The notes beneath the pieces were generated by a model, which made no database searches, was not told the origin of the DNA, and saw nothing but the letters and a program-made list of their open reading frames with translations. Positions 1 to 6,414 of a stretch of DNA of 13,166 nt are shown here, piece after piece. The DNA is from Bdellovibrionales bacterium (lineage in GTDB: Bacteria; Bdellovibrionota; Bdellovibrionia; Bdellovibrionales; UBA1609): assembly GCA_020434645.1 (NCBI GenBank), contig JAGRAK010000023.1:1-13166 (forward strand), in the 5' to 3' direction. The translations under genes and the position numbers were made by a program. The first letter of the stretch is position 1. Each line of letters begins with the position of its first letter.

Positions 1-274
1 ATTTATTATATCGCCTAGCAAACTCGTCTACTTTATTGTTTATTGGTGGCGGCTTCGATATAGATAAATTTTCTTTCTCAAACAAATCAGCATTTGTATC
101 GCCAGCATCAGTCGCAGAGCCAGCACCAGTTGCAGAGCCAGCATCAACCGCAACACTTGCATCAGTCTTCGCCTTTGGCATAGGCGAATCAAAATGTGGA
201 GTGGCGCGAGCTAGAGGAGAAATTATTAATAGCAAAGTTAAAAAAAACAAAACTTGTCTTACTGAGAATCCCAT
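1..274 (-). CDS. Secreted protein of unknown function, N-terminal part (cut by window edge)
   Basis: The minus-strand frame is open from an ATG at 274 to the window edge, giving 91 codons. It begins with a classic signal peptide: a short basic start (MGFSVRQ), a hydrophobic core (VLFFLTLLLIISPL) and an Ala-x-Ala site (ARA), with predicted cleavage after about residue 24. A low-complexity Ala/Gly/Asp/Ser/Thr linker made of three hexapeptide repeats follows at residues 41-58, then a charged stretch with FEKEN and a PPP turn. The mature domain lies outside the window, so no family can be named. The export signal means it acts in the periplasm or outer envelope. No strong Shine-Dalgarno is visible; the 16 bases just upstream can form a 5-bp hairpin (280-295). 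It is transcribed divergently from the outer-membrane gene at 596. A plus-strand open frame over the same bases (36-344) lacks any such logic. Confidence 0.72.
   Translation of the reverse strand, partial: MGFSVRQVLFFLTLLLIISPLARATPHFDSPMPKAKTDASVAVDAGSATGAGSATDAGDTNADLFEKENLSISKPPPINNKVDEFARRYNK
101..154 (-). repeat. Three tandem 18-bp repeats coding a hexapeptide linker
   Basis: Units at 101-118, 119-136 and 137-154 share the plus-strand core GCCAGCAYCA. Units 1 and 2 differ at two bases; unit 3 has diverged at its end. On the minus strand they encode VAVDAG, SATGAG and SATDAG in frame, directly after the signal peptide region of the edge gene. The unit is a multiple of three, so copy number could change without a frameshift. 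Likely a flexible spacer between the export signal and a folded domain. Confidence 0.75.
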
Positions 275-443
275 TAGTCGTCTTGTCAAAAAGACCAAGA
301 CCAAGGTCAATATTTTAAACTTCTTCCATTTGCACATGTGTTAACTATACCCGAATTGCATAGAATGAATATAAAATTTTACTTTAAACTTACTTTCGAA
401 ATTAAATGTTTTGTAAGTCGCGTGCGGATCAGAATCACGAACA

Positions 444-510
444 GTACGTTATGAATTATGAGAAGCGCGCGAACTGTACGTTTAAGATTTATGAGAAGTA
501 CGCAAGTACT
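444..510 (+). repeat. Two imperfect direct repeats in the leader of the 596 gene
   Basis: Copies at 444-475 and 476-510 are adjacent. Both begin GTACGTT, share the core TTATGAGAAG, and end in an ACT after a Cys/Gly-codon-like purine-rich stretch. The second copy has gained a few bases and has become self-complementary at its end, forming a perfect hairpin; the first copy has GCGCGC there instead. This looks like a local tandem duplication that later diverged. Confidence 0.6.
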
Positions 511-512
511 TC
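495..512 (+). other. Perfect 7-bp hairpin with GCAA (GNRA) tetraloop
   Basis: GAAGTAC at 495-501 pairs without mismatch with GTACTTC at 506-512 around a GCAA loop at 502-505. GNRA loops stabilise RNA helices and often dock into receptors, so this is more likely an RNA element than a DNA operator. No T-run follows, so it is not an intrinsic terminator. It lies 84 bases before the start codon of the outer-membrane gene. Confidence 0.6.
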
Positions 513-544
513 AATTAAGTGTAAGCAAGTAATCCGATTAGGAG

Positions 545-562
545 TCGTGAATAAAACCACGA
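545..562 (+). other. 5-bp hairpin TCGTG / CACGA in the leader
   Basis: TCGTG at 545-549 pairs with CACGA at 558-562 around an 8-base AT-rich loop. The same left arm extended by one base (TCGTGA, 545-550) can pair instead with TCACGA at 435-440, so two mutually exclusive foldings are possible. CACGAACA occurs at both 436-443 and 558-565. The stem alone is weak. Confidence 0.4.
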
Positions 563-575
563 ACAAGAACAATTA

Positions 576-593
576 ATCGAAAAGGAGTTCGAT
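576..593 (+). promoter_or_regulatory. Ribosome binding site displayed in a hairpin loop
   Basis: ATCGAA (576-581) and TTCGAT (588-593) are perfect inverted repeats. The six loop bases between them, AAGGAG (582-587), are the Shine-Dalgarno of the gene starting at 596, with 8 bases of spacing. After one mismatch (575/594) the stem continues for three more A-T pairs (572-574 with 595-597), taking in the first two bases of the ATG. An SD in the loop with the start codon in the base of the stem is a plausible translational control element. Pairing is read directly; the role is inferred. Confidence 0.6.
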
Positions 594-636
594 CAATGTC
601 TCTAGCAACGTCTCGACCAATGTCACTAGCAAAAGC
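589..636 (+). repeat. 24-bp in-frame duplication spanning the start codon
   Basis: Bases 589-612 and 613-636 match at 19 of 24 positions, and over the first 20 bases at 18. Each copy contains an ATG followed by TC-CTAGCAA, so the protein begins MSLATSRP and then restarts MSLAKALL. The offset of 24 keeps the frame, giving two in-frame candidate start codons (596 and 620). Only the first has an AAGGAG upstream. Confidence 0.65.
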
Positions 637-1753
637 CCTGCTCTTATCTTTACTGTTTTTATCTATACAAGCCTTTGCTGGCCGAGCGCCTGACTACACA
701 ATTCACCAAGAGTACACCAGCACACGCGCACTCGGAATGGGTAATGCCTTCATCGCTGTAGCCGATGACCATAGCGGAATGTTTTACAACCCCGCCTCAC
801 TGGCCTTGAGAAAAGATACACAATTCAGACTGTTTTTGCGTGCCGGGCTCGACGCTGACGTAATGGAGTTCTCAGATGATATTGATAAAGCGGGCGACGA
901 CCCCGCTGATATGAATGCAGTTTTAGAAAAACACTATGGCGAACACATGTACTTTCGCGCACCAACTCTTGGTGGAGTGCTTGTTCGACCAAAGTGGGGG
1001 CTTGCGATCCTCCCTGTCGATTTCTCAGTAGATTTGGCTTTGCATCGCTCACTTATGGCCAGTGTTTTTGTTAACGCTTACCTCGACACCACCGTCGCTT
1101 TTGCTCGCGCCGGCACATTTAAAACAAAATGGCTGAAAAATAAAGTGGCTTACGGATGGAATGCAAAAGTCATTCATCGTGCATTTTACAGTGATGTGCT
1201 GCAATCTGCCCAACTCGCAACCGGTGAAGATCTTGTCAACATCGATCGCTCGGCAGAAGGTGCCACCCTTGATGCCGACATAGGTTTTCTTTATGAGAGT
1301 AAGCGCGGTGAGGGCAAATGGTACCAACCCACGGTTGGAGTCGTCATTCGAAATGCACTCGATTATGGTTTCCCGATTAACTTTGGAGTTTTCAACGAAG
1401 ATCCAAAAGAACCACCAAAACTTGAACGCCGTTTAGATATCGGCACTAAATTTGATCTCCCCTCATTTTGGGTCTTTGATCCAAAATTAGCTATAGATGT
1501 AAAAGATATTGGCCATCACAACTGGACTCCAATGAAGGGCTTTCATGCAGGAGCCGAAATGTACTGGAAAATGGCTCGCTGGTGGAAGGGACACTGGTCA
1601 GCCGGAATCAATCAAGGCTATCTCTCTGCTGGCTTTGGAGCACGTCTCGGTATTTTTCAAATTGATGCTGCAACTTGGGGTGAAGAGGTGGGTACTAGCG
1701 ACGCCCCAACTGAAAGTCGCCGATACATAATTGAAACAAGTCTTGATTTTTAG
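596..1753 (+). CDS. Outer-membrane beta-barrel protein, FadL/OmpP1/TraF-like
   Basis: This is a 385-residue exported protein. A signal peptide covers residues 1-28 with a likely AFA cleavage site. The mature N-terminus carries the pattern STRALGMGNAFIAVADD then MFYNPASLAL (residues 42-71), typical of FadL/OmpP1-type and TraF/PorV-like barrels. The C-terminal half alternates as beta strands do (HAGAEMYW, SAGINQGYLSAGFG, RLGIFQIDAATWG), and the last residue is Phe, the usual BAM recognition signal. In the FadL family such barrels move hydrophobic compounds; in related families they are assembly or secretion factors, so the substrate is unknown. ATG 596 was chosen for its AAGGAG at 8 bases; ATG 620 would still leave a good signal peptide. 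The gene follows a structured leader and its stop overlaps that of coaE on the other strand. Confidence 0.78.
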   Translation: MSLATSRPMSLAKALLLSLLFLSIQAFAGRAPDYTIHQEYTSTRALGMGNAFIAVADDHSGMFYNPASLALRKDTQFRLFLRAGLDADVMEFSDDIDKAGDDPADMNAVLEKHYGEHMYFRAPTLGGVLVRPKWGLAILPVDFSVDLALHRSLMASVFVNAYLDTTVAFARAGTFKTKWLKNKVAYGWNAKVIHRAFYSDVLQSAQLATGEDLVNIDRSAEGATLDADIGFLYESKRGEGKWYQPTVGVVIRNALDYGFPINFGVFNEDPKEPPKLERRLDIGTKFDLPSFWVFDPKLAIDVKDIGHHNWTPMKGFHAGAEMYWKMARWWKGHWSAGINQGYLSAGFGARLGIFQIDAATWGEEVGTSDAPTESRRYIIETSLDF

Positions 1754-2343
1754 TTTTGCAACTCTTTTACCACCGATTGAACATTCATCTTAAGATCTGC
1801 AATGTTGCCATGATTCAAAATAATATAGTCGGCAAGTTTCAACTTCTCATCTATCGGAAGTTGCGCGGCCAGTCGAGCCTCAATTTGCTCATCACTAAGA
1901 CCATCACGCTCTTTCAGCCGTAACTTCTGCTCTTCAATACGAGAATAAACTAAAACTGTAGCATCAAATTCTGATTCAAGTTTTTTTTCAAATAATAAAG
2001 GGACATCATAAAAGGCCAACTCACAATTCTTATGCTCAAGATTTCGGCGCTCTTGGGCTCGGCGCTCCTGTATTAGTGGATGAAGCAAGCCCTCCAAAAT
2101 TCGACGCTTGTCTTCGTTTTGAAATATAATTTCACCCAGGCGAGCGCGATTGATTTCACCGTCTTCTAGCAAGACACCTGGTCCAAAATGTTTGACAATT
2201 TCTTCATACCCTTTAGCGCCGGGTCTGGTGACCTCTCGAGATAAATAATCGGCATCTACAACAGGCAGACCTAAGTCTCGTAAAATTTTAGCGACCGTGC
2301 TTTTGCCGGTGGCAATCCCACCCGTTAGTCCAACCCATTTCAT
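1750..2343 (-). CDS. coaE: Dephospho-CoA kinase
   Basis: At 197 residues it is the usual size for CoaE, which phosphorylates the 3'-OH of dephospho-CoA with ATP in the last step of cytosolic coenzyme A synthesis. The P-loop GGIATGKST is at residues 8-16, followed by the DAD motif (30-32) with the downstream Arg, LLHP (86-89), the DVPLLFE strand (113-119) and the lid-type segment RDGLSDEQIEARLAAQLP (146-163). The ending ADYIILNHGN is also typical. The ATG start puts the P-loop at the expected distance; the Shine-Dalgarno is weak (GAGAATGGG just upstream). Its stop overlaps the convergent stop of the OM gene by 4 bases, leaving no room for a terminator. It is divergent from the kinase gene, with 101 bp between them. 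Nothing suggests damage. Confidence 0.95.
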   Translation of the reverse strand: MKWVGLTGGIATGKSTVAKILRDLGLPVVDADYLSREVTRPGAKGYEEIVKHFGPGVLLEDGEINRARLGEIIFQNEDKRRILEGLLHPLIQERRAQERRNLEHKNCELAFYDVPLLFEKKLESEFDATVLVYSRIEEQKLRLKERDGLSDEQIEARLAAQLPIDEKLKLADYIILNHGNIADLKMNVQSVVKELQN

Positions 2344-2427
2344 CCCATTCTCATTTCAATACATATCCTGTGAAAACTCGACCTCTTATTATTAACTATA
2401 AAGTTACCTAATCCGATAAAAACACTG

Positions 2428-2433
2428 AAGGAA
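2428..2433 (+). promoter_or_regulatory. Ribosome binding site deciding a GTG start
   Basis: AAGGAA lies 11 bases before the GTG at 2445. The next in-frame ATG is at codon 19, inside the kinase glycine-rich loop, so this GTG is the only start that keeps the kinase N-lobe whole. The 101-bp gap (2344-2444) must also hold the divergent promoters for this gene and coaE. It is AT-rich, with TATAAA and TATACT hexamers, but no -35 partner is convincing. Confidence 0.55.
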
Positions 2434-2444
2434 TAGGTATACTA

Positions 2445-4607
2445 GTGTCGCAAAAATACGAATACTTTGGCAAATACATTCTACTTGAGAAACTCGCTAT
2501 GGGCGGGATGGCCGAAGTTTGGCTTGCGCGTGCTCCAGGAGCTAGCGGCATTGGTCGCTTTGTTGCCATTAAAAAAATTCTGCCGCAATACTCTGATAAC
2601 GCAGAATTTATTCAGATGTTTAAGGATGAAGCGGCAATTGCGATGAACCTTTCACACTCTAACATCGTTTCAATTTTTGAATTCGGCCAAGAAAAAAATC
2701 AATTGTTTCTAGTGATGGATTACGTTGAGGGGCGAAACCTTCGTCAAATTTTAAATAAAATGAAACAGAGCTCAAGTAAGTTTGCTATTGATCAAATCGC
2801 CTACGCGATAAAAGAAGTTGCAGCAGGCCTTGATCATGCTCATCGGTCGCTCAATAGCGCAACGGGTAAGCCACTCAACATTACTCATAGAGATATGAGC
2901 CCACAAAACATTATGATTACTTTTGAGGGTGAGATTCGAATAGTCGACTTCGGAATCGCAAAAGCTGAAAGCCAAATGGAGCAAACCAAAACCGGCACCC
3001 TTAAAGGTAAATTTGGCTACATGAGCCCCGAACAAGCCGAAGGGTTACCGACTGACCTTCGAACTGATATATTTTCTCTGGGCATCTGCCTTTGGGAACT
3101 TGTGGCAAACGAAAGACTATTCATAGCCAATAATGAAATTAACACACTTAAAAAAATTCGCGAATGCAATGTGCCGAGTCTTATTAAAATTAATCCCAAT
3201 ATTCACCCGGAGCTAGAGCGCATCGTGATGAAGGCGCTCACTCGTGATAGAAATCTTAGATATCAAACAGCCGCCGCACTTCACCGTGATTTAAGTCGAT
3301 ATTTGAACAGACAGTTCCCTGATTTCTCGCCTCATGATTTTTCTGTATTTATTAAGACTCTTTACACAGACGAAATATTAGATGTGCGAAAGCGCCTGAT
3401 TGAATACGCCAAAATACCTTTTCGCATGAATACTGCTAAAGGTGAAGACCTAGATAAAACAATGGTGACATCGTTTCCGCAAGCATCTGAAACAAAGACC
3501 AAGTCCATTATAAAGTCTAAACACGAGACCAATGCCACTGTTACCGCAACCGAAACATTTACCGACAGTGAGGCAGAGGTTGAAAATAAATCTGCAGATG
3601 ATAACGACCAAATCACAGATAGTTTTGGAGATGCTAAGCTTGACATCAATCCTGACACCGACTCTTCTGATCCAAACAATCAGAGCATTAGCGTTGCCTC
3701 TAGCATCTCGTTCGGGTCAAAAGCTAAACCCAAAATTGACGTGCTAGATCACTCCGCACTCCAAAACTCATTTCAAAATAAAATTTCAGTGAGCCCCAAA
3801 GCTCCAAAAGCACTCTTTGACGATGATGAAAGCAGCTCATTGTCAATCGAACAAGGATCACAACGAAATCACAATCTGCGACCTAAAGCTGATGCTGTTA
3901 AAAAAAGAAACAATGCACACAGCAACTCAGCACTGAATCTTATGGTGTTTGTTGGATTTACTATAATATCTTACGTATTAGCATCTACTTATTTTCCGGT
4001 TCAATTGAATCAAGCCGTCAATATAGCGAAAAGAGTTTTTAAAATAGAGCAGCAGTCTGTCGCCCCACCAAGTGTACCTACAATTCATCCGGTGCGATCT
4101 GAACCTATTCTCGATGCCTCAGCCCCTTCAGAGTTTGTCCAGACAACTCCGCTTGTGGTGAACAGTGTTCCATCAGGAGCTGATATCTACCTCAATGGAC
4201 TGGCCACTGGCAAAGTCACACCGGCTAGAATTGATGTCCCGGCCGATTCGAGTTTCGCCATCACTCTTAAAATGTCTCGTTTTTTAAATTACTCAAAAAA
4301 TAATCTCACCATCGATAAAACCGGCCGCACTTTCACCGCCGTATTGCAAAAATCAATGGTGGCTTATGTTGACATAGATGTTAAACCCCCGGTCAATGCA
4401 CGCGTATATGTCAATGGCCAAGCATTAAGTGATGAAATACTGCCAATTAATAGATATGCCATACCCGCGGGCACACCCGTGACAATACGTGCTGAAAATC
4501 CGATTACAGGGTCTGCAACGCAAGAAGTGATCACATTAAGAGAAGATCAGCGCTATAAAGTTATTTTGCAGCTTGATAAAAATCGCTTGCCGAGCAATCG
4601 TAGATAA
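2445..4607 (+). CDS. Membrane-anchored Ser/Thr protein kinase with periplasmic PEGA-like domains
   Basis: This is a 720-residue Hanks-type kinase. The catalytic domain spans about residues 7-290: glycine loop AMGGMAEVW (18-26), ATP-binding Lys43 in VAIK, catalytic HRDMSPQN (148-155), DFG (168-170), a Thr-rich activation segment and SPEQAEG in place of APE (194-200). All catalytic residues are present, so it should be active. Residues 335-490 form a polar, acidic Ser/Thr-rich linker. A single TM helix lies at about 497-517 (LMVFVGFTIISYVLAS). The C-terminal part is predicted to be periplasmic: a PEGA-type domain at about 570-636 (VNSVPSGADIYLNG), then a second, weaker repeat at 640-712 (ARVYVNGQ). 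PEGA domains are thought to bind surface polymers, so this could be an envelope sensor that phosphorylates cytosolic targets. It is first in the operon leading to the efflux pump; ligand and substrates are unknown. Confidence 0.92.
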   Translation: MSQKYEYFGKYILLEKLAMGGMAEVWLARAPGASGIGRFVAIKKILPQYSDNAEFIQMFKDEAAIAMNLSHSNIVSIFEFGQEKNQLFLVMDYVEGRNLRQILNKMKQSSSKFAIDQIAYAIKEVAAGLDHAHRSLNSATGKPLNITHRDMSPQNIMITFEGEIRIVDFGIAKAESQMEQTKTGTLKGKFGYMSPEQAEGLPTDLRTDIFSLGICLWELVANERLFIANNEINTLKKIRECNVPSLIKINPNIHPELERIVMKALTRDRNLRYQTAAALHRDLSRYLNRQFPDFSPHDFSVFIKTLYTDEILDVRKRLIEYAKIPFRMNTAKGEDLDKTMVTSFPQASETKTKSIIKSKHETNATVTATETFTDSEAEVENKSADDNDQITDSFGDAKLDINPDTDSSDPNNQSISVASSISFGSKAKPKIDVLDHSALQNSFQNKISVSPKAPKALFDDDESSSLSIEQGSQRNHNLRPKADAVKKRNNAHSNSALNLMVFVGFTIISYVLASTYFPVQLNQAVNIAKRVFKIEQQSVAPPSVPTIHPVRSEPILDASAPSEFVQTTPLVVNSVPSGADIYLNGLATGKVTPARIDVPADSSFAITLKMSRFLNYSKNNLTIDKTGRTFTAVLQKSMVAYVDIDVKPPVNARVYVNGQALSDEILPINRYAIPAGTPVTIRAENPITGSATQEVITLREDQRYKVILQLDKNRLPSNRR

Positions 4608-4642
4608 ATTATCGGTAGTAGCTAACAAATGAAAAATATAAA

Positions 4643-6379
4643 ATGAACAATAATGAAACATTACTGCACCATCTGTTGAATCGTAAAGAAATCTCAAAAA
4701 ATGATTTTGCTATTCAATTTAAAGACAGTGGCCGCTGGTTGCGCTATCGCTGGAGCGAATATTACGGGCTTATTGAAACAATCGGTGCTGGTCTAGCGAA
4801 AATCGGGTTGGCTCGTGGCGATCGTGTCGGCTTAATTGCCAACAACCGACCGGAGTGGATTATTGCAGATCTCGCCACAATGGGCTTGGGCGCAGTGACG
4901 GTGCCGGTTTACACCAACAATTTAGAAGACGATGTTCAGTTTATTCTAAACGACGCGAAAGTGAAAATACTGATTCTTGAAGATGCTATTCAACTTGAAA
5001 AGTGGAACAAAATAAAAACTCAGTGCGACACTATCGAGCAAGTTATTCTATTAGAAAACATAAAAGATAAAAGCAAAAGTCTTGTTTCGTGGCAAGAGCT
5101 TCTCAATAAAGGGCGCGAGCATCTGGTCGAAAATCCACGATTTTTCAGTGATGAAGCAAAAAAATCAACCCTACAAGATTTGGCCACACTTGTTTACACT
5201 TCAGGAACAACCGGGCGACCAAAGGGTGTAGTGCTAACACATGAACAAATCATGAGTGAGCTAACAGATATATTTAATATGGTGACACTCAACCATGAGG
5301 ACATGTGCTTAAGCTTTTTACCATACTCTCATGTTCTCGGTCGCGTAGAAGCCTGGGGCAATGTCTACACCGGGTACGTGCTAGCCTTTGCTGAAAGCAT
5401 CGACAAAATCAAAGCCAACTTACAAGAAATTCAACCCACATTTATTATATCTGTACCTAGAATATTTGAAAAAATTTATGCTGGCATCCTTGCGCAAGTT
5501 GAAAACAGTAAAGTAAAAAAAGCGATTTTCGATAGGGCTCTCGAAGTTGGCTATAGAGTGAGCGAAGCCATCCAAAAAAATAAACCTCTCGGAATTGCAT
5601 TAACACTCGAGTACGAAGTGGCCAAAAATTTAGTATTTAATAATATTTTAAAAGCTCTTGGCGGCAAACTCCGCTTTGCCGTTTCTGGAGGAGCGCCTCT
5701 CAGCGCCGAAATCTCAAAATTTTTTCACGGAATGGGACTTCTCATTTGCGAGGGGTACGGACTGACTGAAACCACCGCTGGTGCATTTTTTAACTCTCCA
5801 CTTGCCTACAAGTTCGGAACGGTCGGGCGCCCGCTGGGCGATGTAAAAGTTAAAATAGCCGAAGACGGCGAAATTCTAATTCAGTCAAAAAAAGTAATGA
5901 AAGAGTATTACAATAACCCCGAGGCCACTCAAGCGGCATTTGAAGATGGATACTTCAAAACTGGTGATATTGGCCACCTAGATGAAGATGGCTTTTTACA
6001 TATTACTGACAGAAAAAAAGACCTTATAAAAACGGCTGGAGGCAAGTATGTTGCTCCACAAAAATTAGAAAACTTACTCAAGCTGAACCCCAATATTTCA
6101 AATGTTCTTATTCATGGAGACCAAAAAAAATATATTGTCGCTCTCATTACCCTACCTTCCCATTTAGTAAGTAAAGCTGCCGACCAAGAGACATTTAATT
6201 TAATTAAAGACGCTGTTGCTGAAGCCAATACGTCGCTAGCCAGTCACGAGTCTATTAAGAAATTCACTATTCTCGACCATGACTTCACAGTTGACACTGG
6301 CGAACTGACACCTAGCCTTAAGGTGAAGCGCAAATTTTGCGACAATAAGTATAAAAAAGAAATCGACGAGCTCTACTAA
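4643..6379 (+). CDS. Long-chain fatty acid--CoA ligase (AMP-forming)
   Basis: This is a 578-residue member of the ANL adenylate-forming family, long-chain acyl-CoA synthetase branch. It activates a fatty acid through acyl-AMP to acyl-CoA, in the cytosol or at the inner membrane face. Motifs in order: phosphate loop YTSGTTGRPKG (185-195), YGLTETTAG (372-380), YFKTGDIG with Asp442 (437-444), hinge DRKKDLIKTAGGK (456-468), and the C-terminal LTPSLKVKRK with the likely catalytic Lys560. All key residues are intact. It starts 35 bases after the kinase stop, with no recognisable Shine-Dalgarno; the start overlaps the stop of a five-codon minicistron (4629-4646) in an ATGA junction, so it may be translated by re-initiation. 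Gene order links it to the kinase and a downstream efflux system, suggesting fatty-acid salvage or lipid remodelling instead of bulk beta-oxidation. The exact chain length it uses cannot be read from sequence. Confidence 0.92.
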   Translation: MNNNETLLHHLLNRKEISKNDFAIQFKDSGRWLRYRWSEYYGLIETIGAGLAKIGLARGDRVGLIANNRPEWIIADLATMGLGAVTVPVYTNNLEDDVQFILNDAKVKILILEDAIQLEKWNKIKTQCDTIEQVILLENIKDKSKSLVSWQELLNKGREHLVENPRFFSDEAKKSTLQDLATLVYTSGTTGRPKGVVLTHEQIMSELTDIFNMVTLNHEDMCLSFLPYSHVLGRVEAWGNVYTGYVLAFAESIDKIKANLQEIQPTFIISVPRIFEKIYAGILAQVENSKVKKAIFDRALEVGYRVSEAIQKNKPLGIALTLEYEVAKNLVFNNILKALGGKLRFAVSGGAPLSAEISKFFHGMGLLICEGYGLTETTAGAFFNSPLAYKFGTVGRPLGDVKVKIAEDGEILIQSKKVMKEYYNNPEATQAAFEDGYFKTGDIGHLDEDGFLHITDRKKDLIKTAGGKYVAPQKLENLLKLNPNISNVLIHGDQKKYIVALITLPSHLVSKAADQETFNLIKDAVAEANTSLASHESIKKFTILDHDFTVDTGELTPSLKVKRKFCDNKYKKEIDELY

Positions 6380-6401
6380 GTATAGTAATTATTATACTTA
6401 G
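6376..6401 (+). other. 11-bp intercistronic hairpin overlapping the ligase stop codon
   Basis: CTAAGTATA (6376-6384) is perfectly complementary to TATACTTAG (6393-6401). One G-U pair and one T-A pair extend it to 11 bp around an AATT loop. It includes the TAA stop of the acyl-CoA ligase and ends just before the TTGGAGA ribosome site of tolC. No T-run follows, so it is a poor terminator. It may instead be an mRNA stability element, a translational spacer or a dyad operator. The symmetry is seen; the role is inferred. Confidence 0.65.
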
Positions 6402-6414
6402 CATTGGAGACTCT

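Larger units (their letters stand above)
275..595. other. Divergent 321-bp intergenic region with structured leader
   Basis: This gap separates two divergent envelope genes and must hold promoters for both. The half nearest the left gene is AT-rich and unremarkable apart from a 5-bp hairpin at 280-295 and a short GACC/GGTC inverted repeat at 299-308. From about 430 to the start codon at 596 the sequence is much more structured: an imperfect direct repeat (444-510) and three hairpins (495-512, 545-562, 576-593), annotated separately. I could not pick a convincing sigma-70 promoter for either direction. A TATAGT hexamer reading toward the left gene has no good -35 partner. It matches no riboswitch class that I recognise. 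Confidence 0.6.

Noticed and set aside
36..344. Plus-strand open frame of 102 codons
   Set aside because: It is the antisense of the minus-strand gene with a signal peptide; it has no Shine-Dalgarno and its repeats make better sense on the other strand.
365..454. 29-residue basic small open frame (MNIKFYFKLTF...)
   Set aside because: No ribosome binding site, AT-rich random composition, and it runs into the repeat region; likely chance.
530..540. TAATC-C-GATTA dyad, with TAATCCGAT also at 2409-2417
   Set aside because: A 9-base match between two upstream regions is expected by chance in this amount of intergenic DNA; the one-base loop cannot form an RNA hairpin.
1049..1327. Minus-strand 92-codon frame inside the OM protein gene
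   Set aside because: Antisense to a well-supported coding frame; no export signal, motif or start site.
6376..6401. Hairpin as an intrinsic terminator
   Set aside because: No T-run follows and the stem is AT-rich; the downstream gene is closely spaced with its own ribosome site.
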